From assembly GCF_022419205.1 (NCBI RefSeq), contig NZ_JAJOZU010000005.1, forward strand, positions 1 to 64,000: a stretch of 64,000 bases of DNA, given 5' to 3'. The DNA comes from Thermomonas alba. GTDB taxonomy: Bacteria > Pseudomonadota > Gammaproteobacteria > Xanthomonadales > Xanthomonadaceae. The notes below the pieces were generated by a model. The model did no database searches. It was not told the origin of the DNA and worked only from the letters and a program-made list of their open reading frames with translations. Below are positions 56,098 through 64,000 of this stretch, in pieces. The translations under genes and the position numbers were made by a program. Numbering within the stretch: the stretch's first letter is position 1; every line of letters starts with the position of its first letter.

Positions 56098-56110
56098 GAT
56101 AATGCGCGGA
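56098..56110 (+). promoter_or_regulatory. -10-like GATAAT directly before the EamA gene
   Basis: GATAAT (56098-56103) ends 6 nt before the ATG at 56110, again the spacing of a leaderless mRNA. Confidence 0.4.
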
Positions 56111-57057
56111 TGCAAACCCCCGACACTACCCGCGCCCTCTGGCAGATCCATATCTGTGTCTTGCTGTGGGGCTTCACCGCCATCCTCGGGAAACTGATCA
56201 CCCTGCCGGCGCTGCCGCTGGTGTGGTGGCGGATGCTGATCGTGGTGGCCGCGCTGGCGCTGCTGCCGCGGGTCTGGCGCGGGCTGCGCGCGATGCCGGC
56301 GCGCACGCGCTGGGCCTACGCCGGGATCGGCGCGCTGGTCGCGCTGCACTGGCTCACCTTCTACGGCGCGATCAAGCTGGCCAATGCCTCGGTGGCGGCC
56401 ACCTGCATTGCGTTTGCCACTCCGATGACCGCGCTGGTGGAACCGGCCCTGACCCGCCAGCGGTTCCGCCCCGGCGACCTGCTGCTGGGGCTGGCCGCGC
56501 TGCCGGGGATCTGGCTGGTGGTCGGCGGGGTGCCGTCCGGGATGCACGCGGGGATCGCGGCCGGGGTGGTGTCGGCGCTGTTCGTGGCGCTGTTTTCCAG
56601 CCTCAACAAGCGCATGGTGGAAGCCGGCGACGCGCTCACCGTGACCGCGCTGGAGCTGGGGGCCGGCGTGCTCACCCTGAGCCTGCTGGCGCCGCTGATG
56701 CCGCATCTGGTGCCCACCTTCGCCGGGCCACTGCTGGTGCTGCCGGCCGGGCTGGACGTGCTGTGGCTGCTGGTGCTGGCGCTGGCCTGCACCCTGCTGC
56801 CGTTCGCCCTGTGCCTGGTGGCGCTGCGCCACCTGTCGGCGTTCACCGCGCAGCTGTCGATCAACCTCGAGCCGGTCTATGCGGTTCTGCTGGCGGCGCT
56901 GCTGCTGGGCGAGCAGCAGGAGCTCTCGCCGCGCTTCTACGCCGGCGTGGCCATCATCCTGGCGGTGGTGTTCGCGCAGGGCCTGCTGGCCGGGCGGCGG
57001 CGGCCGGCGCATGCCGAGCAGGCGGCGATCAGCGAAACCCACCACGTGGCCGACTGA
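56110..57057 (+). CDS. EamA/DMT-superfamily transporter
   Basis: A 315-residue integral membrane protein with ten helices in two EamA repeats. It starts HICVLLWGFTAILGKLITLP, then LHWLTFYGAIKLANASVAA, and in the second half FTAQLSINLEPVYAVLLAAL. The substrate is unknown: the family includes metabolite and amino-acid exporters. It runs in the same direction as gspA, 33 bp downstream. Confidence 0.9.
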   Translation: MQTPDTTRALWQIHICVLLWGFTAILGKLITLPALPLVWWRMLIVVAALALLPRVWRGLRAMPARTRWAYAGIGALVALHWLTFYGAIKLANASVAATCIAFATPMTALVEPALTRQRFRPGDLLLGLAALPGIWLVVGGVPSGMHAGIAAGVVSALFVALFSSLNKRMVEAGDALTVTALELGAGVLTLSLLAPLMPHLVPTFAGPLLVLPAGLDVLWLLVLALACTLLPFALCLVALRHLSAFTAQLSINLEPVYAVLLAALLLGEQQELSPRFYAGVAIILAVVFAQGLLAGRRRPAHAEQAAISETHHVAD

Positions 57058-57090
57058 CCCAAGCACCGCGAGACATGGCAGGCTAGGGGC

Positions 57091-58695
57091 ATGTATCTGG
57101 CGTATTACGGCCTCACCGAGCCGCCATTCTCGCTCACCCCCGACCCGCGCTTCGTGCACCTGAGCGAACGCCACCGGGACGCGCTGGCGCATCTGCTGTA
57201 CGGGATCGACCAGGGCGGCAGCGGCGGTTTCGTGCAGCTCACCGGCGAAGTCGGCACCGGCAAGACCACCCTGAGCCGGCTGCTGCTGGAGCAGCTGCCG
57301 CCGCACGCGCGGGTGGCGCTGGTGCTGAACCCGCGCCAGACCCCGGTGGAACTGCTCGAAACCATCTGCGAGGAGCTCAAGATTCCCACCGAAGGCCGCC
57401 GCGGCAGCGTCAAGGCTCTGGTGGATGCGCTCAATGCCTATCTGCTGGACGCCTACGCCCAGGGCCTGCGGGTAGTGGTGCTGATCGACGAGGCGCAGAA
57501 CCTGCCGCCGGACACCCTGGAGCAGGTGCGGCTGCTGACCAACCTGGAAACCGACACCCAGAAGCTGCTGCAGATCGTGCTGCTGGGCCAGCCCGAGCTG
57601 CGCACCCTGCTGGCGCGCCCGGAGCTGCGCCAGCTGGCGCAGCGGATCACCGCGCGCTACCACCTGCTGCCGCTGGATTTGGCCGAAACCGAGGCCTATC
57701 TGCGCCACCGCTGGCGGGTGGCCGGTGGCACCCGCTTCCCGTTCGATGCCGGCGCGGTGCGCCGCCTGCATGCGCGCGCCGGCGGCGTGCCGCGGCTGTT
57801 GAACGTGATCGCCGAGCGCACGCTGCTGGCCGGCTATGCGCGCGATGCGCTCACGCTCGACCGCCGGCTGGTGGACGCCGCCGCCGACGAAGTGCTGCCA
57901 CCGCCGATGCGCCCGCCGCGCCGGCGTGCCGGCGCGGCCGTCGCCGCCGTGGCGGTGATCGCGCTGGCCGCGCTGCTGCTGGGGCTGGCCTGGCGCCGCC
58001 CGGCGACGCGTCCTGCCGCGACTCCCGCGCCGGCTGCCGCGACCACCACCGCCAAGCCCGCCGAAGCGTCCATCCCGCGGCTGGATGCCGGTGCGCTGGC
58101 GACACACCTGCGCCGCGCCGACCCCAATCCCGCGCCGGCCTGGCAGGCGCTGCTGCAACTATGGGGACTGCCGGCGCAGGCGATCACCGTCGATCCCGAC
58201 GGCCCGTGCACGCCTGTCGCGACGGCGCCCGACCTGCACTGCGTGCAGGGCCGCGCGCGGCTGGACACCCTGATGGCGGTGGATCGCCCGCTGCTGCTGC
58301 GCCTGCGCGACGGTGCCGCCGGCGCCTGGGCGGTGCTGCTGGGCGCGGATGCCCGCACCGTACGACTGCGCCTGGGCGCGCGCGTGTTCGACCTCGACCG
58401 CAGCCTGCTGCAGGCGCACTGGGACGGTGCGTACGCCGGGCTGTGGCGCGGCCCGGCCATGCTCGAAATCCCGCCCCGCCCGGGCACTCGGAGCGGCGCG
58501 GTAGACTGGCTGTGGCTGCGCCTGCTGCCGGAGGCCGCGCGCCCTGGCGCCGCCTACGACGCCCGCCTGCGCGCCGCCGTGCGCGATTTCCAAAGCGCGC
58601 ACGGCCTGCCAGAGGACGGCGTGGCCGGCAGCCTGACCCTGATGGCCCTGGCCAACGGTCTGCCCGGCCCGCGCCTGCAGCGGGCGCTGGAGTGA
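57091..58695 (+). CDS. gspA: General secretion pathway protein A (ExeA-like ATPase)
   Basis: A 534-residue protein. An AAA ATPase domain (MYLAYYGLTEPPFSLTPDPR; Walker A GEVGTGKTT; Walker B VVVLIDEAQ) occupies about residues 1-265. A membrane helix follows near 285-305. The periplasmic part ends in a peptidoglycan-binding domain (YDARLRAAVRDFQSAHGLPE). GspA works with GspB to let the type II secretion secretin assemble through the cell wall. It lies 4 bp before gspB; the rest of the T2SS is not here. Confidence 0.93.
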   Translation: MYLAYYGLTEPPFSLTPDPRFVHLSERHRDALAHLLYGIDQGGSGGFVQLTGEVGTGKTTLSRLLLEQLPPHARVALVLNPRQTPVELLETICEELKIPTEGRRGSVKALVDALNAYLLDAYAQGLRVVVLIDEAQNLPPDTLEQVRLLTNLETDTQKLLQIVLLGQPELRTLLARPELRQLAQRITARYHLLPLDLAETEAYLRHRWRVAGGTRFPFDAGAVRRLHARAGGVPRLLNVIAERTLLAGYARDALTLDRRLVDAAADEVLPPPMRPPRRRAGAAVAAVAVIALAALLLGLAWRRPATRPAATPAPAAATTTAKPAEASIPRLDAGALATHLRRADPNPAPAWQALLQLWGLPAQAITVDPDGPCTPVATAPDLHCVQGRARLDTLMAVDRPLLLRLRDGAAGAWAVLLGADARTVRLRLGARVFDLDRSLLQAHWDGAYAGLWRGPAMLEIPPRPGTRSGAVDWLWLRLLPEAARPGAAYDARLRAAVRDFQSAHGLPEDGVAGSLTLMALANGLPGPRLQRALE

Positions 58696-58699
58696 TGCG

Positions 58700-59338
58700 A
58701 TGTCGCTGATCCTGGAAGCCCTGCGCAAATCCGAAGCCGAGCGCCGCCGCGACCGCGCGCCCGACCTGCGGCTGGAGTTGCCGCCGACGCCGCCCTCACG
58801 CACGCGCGCCGCCCGTCCGTGGCCATGGCTGGGCGCGATCGCGCTGGCCGTGCTGGCGCTGGCGCTCTGGCTGGCGCTGCGCGGGCGTGCGCCGGTGGTC
58901 GCCAGCGCGTCGCCGGCCAGCGCCCCGGTCGCCCGCCCCGCAGCCGAAACACCGCGTCTCGCCACGCCGCTGCCGCAGGTGGTGGCGCGCCCCGCGCCCA
59001 TCCGCATCGTCGCTGCTACAGCCGCACCGCCAGCCGCGCCGATCGCGGCCGCCTCGCGCCCGTCGCCACCACCGCCGGCCGCTGTCGTCCCGCCGCCTCC
59101 CACGCCCGCGCCCACGCCCGCGCCGGATGCCATCCCCGATATCGCCAGCACCGGCCTGCCGCCGGTGAGGCTGAGCATGCACATGTGGGACGCCGACCCC
59201 GCCCGCCGCTTCGTCATCCTCGACGGTGTGCGCATGGGCGAAGGCGACCGCAGCGGCAGCCTCGCCGTGGTGGCGATCGACCGTAAGGGCGTGGTGATCG
59301 AACGCGATGGCATCCGCGCCCGCATCCCCCTGCCGTGA
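58700..59338 (+). CDS. gspB: General secretion pathway protein B
   Basis: A 212-residue single-pass protein. It has MSLILEALRKSEAERRRDR (the classic GspB N-terminus), a membrane helix near 45-62, a long Pro/Ala linker and a C-terminal T2SSB domain (LSMHMWDADPARRFVILDG). It partners GspA in the inner membrane and periplasm. Confidence 0.93.
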   Translation: MSLILEALRKSEAERRRDRAPDLRLELPPTPPSRTRAARPWPWLGAIALAVLALALWLALRGRAPVVASASPASAPVARPAAETPRLATPLPQVVARPAPIRIVAATAAPPAAPIAAASRPSPPPPAAVVPPPPTPAPTPAPDAIPDIASTGLPPVRLSMHMWDADPARRFVILDGVRMGEGDRSGSLAVVAIDRKGVVIERDGIRARIPLP

Positions 59339-59343
59339 CCGCC

Positions 59344-59571
59344 ATGTCCACCATGCCCACCATCGACTTCACCCTCGACCGCGACTTCATCGAACTCAAC
59401 CAGCTGCTCAAGCTGGCCGGCCTGTGCGACTCCGGCGGCGCCGGCAAGCAGCTGGTGGCCAGCGGCGTGGTGCAGGTGGACGGCGCGCTGGAACTGCGCA
59501 AGACCGCCAAGATCCGCGCCGGCCAGCGGGTGCGGGTGGGCGCCGTGGAGATCCGGGTGAAGGCAGGTTGA
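59344..59571 (+). CDS. S4-domain RNA-binding protein (YbcJ-like)
   Basis: A 75-residue protein. FIELNQLLKLAGLCDSGGAG, then KQLVASGVVQVDG and the basic LRKTAKIRAGQRVRVG is a single S4 domain. A GTG at 59335 overlapping the gspB stop is an alternative start. RNA binding is a family inference. Confidence 0.9.
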   Translation: MSTMPTIDFTLDRDFIELNQLLKLAGLCDSGGAGKQLVASGVVQVDGALELRKTAKIRAGQRVRVGAVEIRVKAG

Positions 59572-59576
59572 CGCGC

Positions 59577-60683
59577 TTACCGCGCGTGCGCGGCAGCCGC
59601 CTGATCGCCCGCCTGCTCCGTCGCCGCGGCGGACGTATCCGGCACCGCCTGCGGCGGCGGCGCGACGGGAGGAATCGCCAGCACCGCCCCGTCGAGCTCG
59701 GACATCGGGCTATCCAGCGGACATTTGGCATCGGGAAAGCCGTAGTGCTGGCGCAAGGCCAACCCGCAGGCGTTGATCTCGGCCACGTCCTGGTGCGCGG
59801 CGTCGGCCGGCTGCAGGCACTGCTGCTCGAAGGCACGGCGGAAGGCATCGCGGCGGCGCAGGAACGCCGTGCCGCAGGTCTGCGCCAGGCGGATGCGGTC
59901 GAGATCGTCCTCCACCGCATTCGCCCCAGACAAGCCGAAGGACTCCAGCTCCTGATCGGTCAGGATGCGCAGCTTGCGGTTGGGCACCGTGGTCATCAGG
60001 TCGTACACCTCGATCGAAGCGCCATTGCGTTCGAGGTAGTTGCGCAGTTCGTCGCTGATCCGGCGCAGCGCCTCGCCCAGCTCGCGGCGTGAGCGCGCCG
60101 GCGACTGCAGCGCGATCATGCGGTGGATGCCCACCGGCCCGACGATCACGCGCATGTCGCCAGCCGCCAGGATCAGCACGCAGGCGCTGTAGCAAACCGA
60201 ATCGCCGCGCACCCAGATCGTCCAGTCGTTCTCGCCGATGGCATCGCCGGCGCGCATCGCCGCCTCGACGCTGCCGCCGCCGGAGTCGATGTCGAGGATA
60301 CGCTTGCCGATCCCGAGATCGGAGGCGATCTTGCCGGTGCGCTCCGCCAGCGCGGCGAAACTGGGCGTGATCTTGCCCTTGTAGCGCAGCCGGAGCAGGC
60401 CGGTTGCGCGGCAATCCAGCATGACCTTGCGGAGATCGAGATAGGCCAGCGACAGCACCGGACGACCATCGCCATGATGGTAATCAGGGCTGCAGTCGAT
60501 CCACGCATCCCCGGCTTCCAGCCGCACCTCCGGCGACCAGTCGATCTCGGCCTGCGGCTTGCGCTGCACGCGCGGGGCCGGCGGCGAAGCCGGTGCGACG
60601 GCGGGCGGCGCCGGCGGGGGCGAGGAACGCTCGCAGGCACCCAGCAGCAGGACAAGCAGCAGACACACCAGGCGCAATCGCAT
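59577..60683 (-). CDS. ClpP-fold-like lipoprotein (COG3904 type)
   Basis: A 368-residue protein. The lipobox LLLGAC ends the signal peptide (VCLLLVLLLGACERSS). A Pro-rich linker follows, and the core has ILDIDSGGGSVEAAMRAGDA, then GDSVCYSACVLILAAGD, then VGIHRM. This gives the same GG / C-x-S-A-C / His layout as integron cassette 6. The C-terminal 120 residues carry extra cysteines. It is probably a periplasm-facing lipid-anchored hydrolase, substrate unknown. Confidence 0.82.
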   Translation of the reverse strand: MRLRLVCLLLVLLLGACERSSPPPAPPAVAPASPPAPRVQRKPQAEIDWSPEVRLEAGDAWIDCSPDYHHGDGRPVLSLAYLDLRKVMLDCRATGLLRLRYKGKITPSFAALAERTGKIASDLGIGKRILDIDSGGGSVEAAMRAGDAIGENDWTIWVRGDSVCYSACVLILAAGDMRVIVGPVGIHRMIALQSPARSRRELGEALRRISDELRNYLERNGASIEVYDLMTTVPNRKLRILTDQELESFGLSGANAVEDDLDRIRLAQTCGTAFLRRRDAFRRAFEQQCLQPADAAHQDVAEINACGLALRQHYGFPDAKCPLDSPMSELDGAVLAIPPVAPPPQAVPDTSAAATEQAGDQAAAAHAR

Positions 60684-60920
60684 CGACCGCAAGCTCTCGA
60701 AATCAGTACGGTCGCCCAGTCTAGAGACATGCCAGGGAAACTGCGCGCCGGCGCAAATCACCATAACGCTCACCATCGCAGATAAAGGGCACACGCACGC
60801 GCGTCCCGATCCGCTTCCACCCTGCGCTGCATGACTATCGATGACAACGTGCCAAACCGGCTGGCGCCGATGCACGCTGACATCGTCTCGCCGTGAGCGC
60901 GCGCCTGGCGAACGGGTCCG
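60684..60920. other. 237-bp gap between hutU and the ClpP-like lipoprotein gene
   Basis: This lies downstream of hutU and upstream of the lipoprotein gene, both minus strand. No convincing gene, terminator or RNA is visible. The lipoprotein promoter must lie here but was not resolved. Confidence 0.4.
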
Positions 60921-62591
60921 TCAGTCGTTCAGCATCGGCAGCTTGAGGCCCTGCTCGCGCGCGCACTGCCGCGCGATTTCATAGCCCGCGTCGGCATGCC
61001 GCATCACGCCGGTGCCGGGGTCGTTCCACAGCACGCGGGCGATGCGCCGGTCGGCGGCCTCGCTGCCGTCGCAGACGATCACCACGCCGGCATGCTGCGA
61101 GTAGCCCATGCCGACACCACCACCGTGGTGCAGCGACACCCAGGTCGCGCCACCGGCGACGTTGAGCATGGCATTCAGCAGCGGCCAGTCACTCACCGCA
61201 TCGCTGCCGTCGCGCATGGCTTCGGTTTCGCGGTTCGGCGAGGCCACGCTGCCGGAATCCAGATGGTCGCGGCCGATCACGATCGGCGCCTTCAGCTCGC
61301 CGTTGCGCACCATCTCGTTGAAGGCCAGGCCCAGCTTGTGGCGCAGGCCCAGGCCCACCCAGCAGATGCGCGCCGGCAGGCCCTGGAAGCTGATCCGCTC
61401 GCGCGCCATGTCCAGCCAGCGGTGCAGGTGCGGATCGTCGGGGATCAGTTCCTTCACCTTGGCATCGGTCTTGTAGATGTCCTCCGGGTCACCGCTGAGC
61501 GCCACCCAGCGGAACGGGCCGATGCCGCGGCAGAACAGCGGGCGCACGTAGGCCGGCACGAAGCCGGGGAAATCGAAGGCGTTCGTGCAGCCTTCGTCGA
61601 ACGCCATCTGGCGGATGTTGTTGCCATAGTCGAACACCGGCACGCCCATACGCTGGAATGCCAGCATGGCCTCGACATGCACGCGCATCGAGCGTTTGGC
61701 CGCATCGCGCACCTTGTCGGGGTTGGTCTGCTGCTCCGCCAGCCACTGCTCCACGCTCCAGCCGATCGGCAGATAGCCGTGCACCGGGTCGTGCGCGCTG
61801 GTCTGGTCGGTCACCGCATCCGGGCGCACGCCGCGGCGCACCAGCTCCGGCAGGATCTCCGCCGCGTTACCCAGCAGCGCGATGGACTTCGCTTCGCCCG
61901 CCTGCGTGTACTTCTCGATGCGGGCCAGGGCGTCGTCGAGGTCGGTGGCCTGCTCGTCCACGTAGCGGGTGCGCAGGCGGAAGTCGATGCTCGACTGCCG
62001 GCATTCGATGGTCAGGCTGCACGCGCCGGCCAGCGAGGCCGCCAGCGGCTGCGCGCCGCCCATGCCGCCGAGCCCCGCGGTGAGGATCCAACGCCCTTTC
62101 AGCGAGCCGCCGTAGTGCTGGCGGCCCATCTCCACGAAGGTCTCGTAGGTGCCCTGCACGATGCCCTGCGAGCCGATGTAGATCCAAGACCCGGCCGTCA
62201 TCTGGCCGTACATCATCAGCCCCTTCCTGTCGAGCTCGTTGAAGTGCTCCCAGGTCGCCCAGTGCGGCACCAGGTTGGAGTTGGCGATCAAGACCCGCGG
62301 CGCGTCGGCGTGGGTGGGGAACACGCCCACCGGCTTGCCGGACTGCACCAGCAGGGTCTCGTCGTCGCCGAGGGTCTTCAGCGTCTCCAGGATCTTGTCG
62401 AAGCACTCCCAGTCGCGCGCGGCGCGGCCGATGCCGCCGTACACCACCAGGTCCTCCGGGCGCTCGGCCACGTCCGGGTCGAGATTGTTCTGCAACATCC
62501 GGAACGGCGCCTCGGTCAGCCACGAACGGCAGGTCAGCGTGCTGCCGCGTGGGGCGCGGATGCGGCGGGAGGGGTCGTGGCGGTGGGACAT
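60921..62591 (-). CDS. hutU: Urocanate hydratase
   Basis: A 556-residue NAD-dependent enzyme, second step of histidine degradation. Signatures are [35 protein letters not shown] (NAD loop), [30 protein letters not shown] and [20 protein letters not shown] 62591 has a GGAGAT ribosome site and a GATAAT hexamer about 28 nt upstream. No other hut gene lies in the window. Confidence 0.97.
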   Translation of the reverse strand: MSHRHDPSRRIRAPRGSTLTCRSWLTEAPFRMLQNNLDPDVAERPEDLVVYGGIGRAARDWECFDKILETLKTLGDDETLLVQSGKPVGVFPTHADAPRVLIANSNLVPHWATWEHFNELDRKGLMMYGQMTAGSWIYIGSQGIVQGTYETFVEMGRQHYGGSLKGRWILTAGLGGMGGAQPLAASLAGACSLTIECRQSSIDFRLRTRYVDEQATDLDDALARIEKYTQAGEAKSIALLGNAAEILPELVRRGVRPDAVTDQTSAHDPVHGYLPIGWSVEQWLAEQQTNPDKVRDAAKRSMRVHVEAMLAFQRMGVPVFDYGNNIRQMAFDEGCTNAFDFPGFVPAYVRPLFCRGIGPFRWVALSGDPEDIYKTDAKVKELIPDDPHLHRWLDMARERISFQGLPARICWVGLGLRHKLGLAFNEMVRNGELKAPIVIGRDHLDSGSVASPNRETEAMRDGSDAVSDWPLLNAMLNVAGGATWVSLHHGGGVGMGYSQHAGVVIVCDGSEAADRRIARVLWNDPGTGVMRHADAGYEIARQCAREQGLKLPMLND

Positions 62592-62661
62592 CGTCGATCT
62601 CCTGCAGAGAATGCCGCGATTATCGCATCGCGCCCGCCACCGGCCGGTCATGGCCGCCGGC

Positions 62662-62674
62662 TATCATCGGCGCA
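62662..62674 (+). promoter_or_regulatory. -10-like TATCAT directly before the phosphodiesterase gene
   Basis: TATCAT (62662-62667) ends 6 nt before ATG 62674, the recurrent leaderless-type spacing. Confidence 0.4.
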
Positions 62675-63930
62675 TGCGCCCCTTCCTCCCCCCCCTGCTC
62701 GTCGCCGCGCTGCTGGCCGTGGCTGGCTGCGCCACCTCTCCCGCCCCCCGCGCGCCCACCGCCGCGCAGGCGCCCGCGCCGGCCATCGCGCCGGTGTTGC
62801 TGGTGTCGATCGACGGCCTGCATCCGGACGACCTGCCGCGCCTGCCCACCCTGCGCCAGTTGGCCGACACCGGCGTGCGCGCGCAGTGGATGAATCCCTC
62901 GTTCCCGTCACTGACCTTTCCCAACCACTACACCCTAGTGACCGGCCTGCGCCCGGACCACCACGGCATCGTCCACAACTCCATGCGCGATCCGCAGCTC
63001 GGGCGCTTTTCGCTGAACGACCGCCAGGCCGTGGGCGATGGCCGCTGGTGGGACGGCGGCGAGCCGATCTGGGTCACCGCGCACAAGGCCGGGCTGCGCA
63101 CCGCCACCATGTTCTGGCCGGGCAGCGAAGCCGCGATCCGCGGCGTGCGCCCGGACGAATGGCATGCCTTCGACGCCAAGATGACGCCGACCGCGCGGGT
63201 GGACCGGGTGCTCGGCTGGTTCGACCTTCCGCCGGCGCAGCGGCCGGCGCTGATGACGCTGTATTTCGACCAGGTGGACCACGCCGAGCACGACGGCGGC
63301 CCCGACAGCCCGCCGGTGCGGGCGGCGCTGGCCGAGGTGGACGCGGCACTGGCGCGCCTGGTGGACGGCCTGCGCCGGCGCGGGATGCTGGACGCCACCA
63401 ACATCGTGGTGGTCTCCGACCACGGCATGGCGCGGGTGCCGAACGGCCAGGTGGTGGCGGTGGACGCGATGGTGCCGGCGGACATCGCCGAGGTGGAGAC
63501 CGCCGGCCAGGTGGTGGGCGTGCGCCCGCTGCCGGGCCACGAGGCCGAGGCCGAGGCGCGCCTGCTGGGCCGGCACCCGCACTACAGCTGCTGGCGCAAG
63601 GACGCCCTGCCGGAGCGCTGGCACTACGGCACGCACCCGCGCATCCCGCCGATCGTATGCCTGATGGACGAGGGCTGGGACGCGCTGTATCCCGGCTGGC
63701 AGGCCAAGCGCCGCCCCGGCGACCGCGGCTCGCACGGCTTCGACCCGGCGCTGCCGTCGATGCGCGCCACCTTCGTGGCGCACGGCCCGGCGTTCCGCGC
63801 CGGCACCGTGCTGCCGGCGTTCGACAACGTGGACGTGTATCCGCTGCTGGCGCACCTGCTGCGCCTGCCGCCGGCGGCAAACGACGGCGACCTGGCGCCG
63901 CTGCGTCCGGCGCTGCGCGAGGCGCCCTGA
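62674..63930 (+). CDS. Ectonucleotide pyrophosphatase/phosphodiesterase-like lipoprotein
   Basis: A 418-residue alkaline-phosphatase-superfamily enzyme. A signal peptide with lipobox (LLAVAGCATS) is followed by LLVSIDGLHPDDLPRLPTL (metal Asp), the nucleophile Thr in NPSFPSLTFPNHYTLVTG, YFDQVDHAEHDGGP, VVSDHGMARV and SHGFDP (metal His/Asp). This is the NPP pattern. It should hydrolyse phosphodiesters or pyrophosphates in the periplasm; the natural substrate is unknown. Confidence 0.92.
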   Translation: MRPFLPPLLVAALLAVAGCATSPAPRAPTAAQAPAPAIAPVLLVSIDGLHPDDLPRLPTLRQLADTGVRAQWMNPSFPSLTFPNHYTLVTGLRPDHHGIVHNSMRDPQLGRFSLNDRQAVGDGRWWDGGEPIWVTAHKAGLRTATMFWPGSEAAIRGVRPDEWHAFDAKMTPTARVDRVLGWFDLPPAQRPALMTLYFDQVDHAEHDGGPDSPPVRAALAEVDAALARLVDGLRRRGMLDATNIVVVSDHGMARVPNGQVVAVDAMVPADIAEVETAGQVVGVRPLPGHEAEAEARLLGRHPHYSCWRKDALPERWHYGTHPRIPPIVCLMDEGWDALYPGWQAKRRPGDRGSHGFDPALPSMRATFVAHGPAFRAGTVLPAFDNVDVYPLLAHLLRLPPAANDGDLAPLRPALREAP

Positions 63931-63933
63931 AGT

Positions 63934-64000
63934 TCAGCCGCCGCGCGCGCGCCAGGCCGCGTGGGTGACGCGGTGGATCAGGCGTGCGGCCACCCGCGCG
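63934..64000 (-). CDS. Possible 3' end of a gene entering from the right (partial)
   Basis: A minus-strand frame open to the right edge ends at TGA (63936-63934), with C-terminus ARLIHRVTHAAWRARGG. Only 21 residues are visible, and GC-rich DNA gives open frames by chance, so this is weak. If real, it converges on the phosphodiesterase gene. Confidence 0.3.
   Translation of the reverse strand, partial: ARVAARLIHRVTHAAWRARGG

Noticed and set aside
60996-63968. 990-codon plus-strand frame over hutU
   Set aside because: It is antisense to urocanate hydratase and then out of frame with the phosphodiesterase.

Overview
The window is GC-rich and reads as a chromosome of the family Lysobacteraceae (Xanthomonadaceae). 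The evidence is the type of its integron attC repeats, the pilT/pilU-yggS-proC block, the met operon behind a SAM-I riboswitch, and separate gspAB genes. The genus cannot be fixed from sequence alone. No rRNA, tRNA, insertion sequence, prophage or CRISPR array was seen.

Positions 1-3589 are the distal end of a sedentary chromosomal integron. They hold a 3' gene fragment and seven further cassettes, all on the plus strand. These are separated by seven complete attC sites, of which five are about 60 bp and two are 109-113 bp, and the array closes with half an attC. The payloads are small membrane proteins, an HNH-like zinc protein, a HAD-IB phosphatase and a secreted protein with a ClpP-like fold. 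The last recognisable cassette has lost its attC to a cluster of perfect hairpins. The half attC stops 2-3 bp from the pyrB stop codon. The integrase must lie to the left, outside the window.

From 3590 rightwards the content is core chromosome. On the minus strand come algH-ruvX-pyrB and pilT-pilU, and on the plus strand yggS-proC-DUF4426. Next is an ECF sigma / membrane anti-sigma candidate / subtilase / Cys-loop secreted protein group (10049-13763), then pdxH and two small partners, aroK-aroB, a WGR-like protein and hemE. A signalling block follows (18863-29622): a propeller-type hybrid histidine kinase, a glutaredoxin, sdaA, a propeller diguanylate cyclase and a MASE1-GGDEF-EAL protein. 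Then comes the metX-metB-hom operon, preceded by a SAM-I riboswitch and a palindromic operator candidate.

The right half carries an M23 peptidase, an HDOD protein, prfC, a CBS protein overlapping a GT2 glycosyltransferase, mtgA, hslO, and a second ECF sigma / anti-sigma / DUF4097 module. It continues with aceE, maeB, a GT-C-like membrane protein, a DUF1704 (QEGLA) metallopeptidase-like protein, rsgA, an AlaA-like aminotransferase, a serine hydrolase, an EamA transporter, gspA-gspB, an S4 protein, a ClpP-like lipoprotein, hutU and a nucleotide pyrophosphatase-like lipoprotein.

The observations most worth testing are: the unusually long self-complementarity of cassette ends and the damaged end of the array; the sigma / propeptide-like anti-sigma / subtilase module; the SAM-I leader whose downstream hairpin hides the metX ribosome site; and a recurring -10-like hexamer 6-8 nt before start codons, which suggests many leaderless transcripts.
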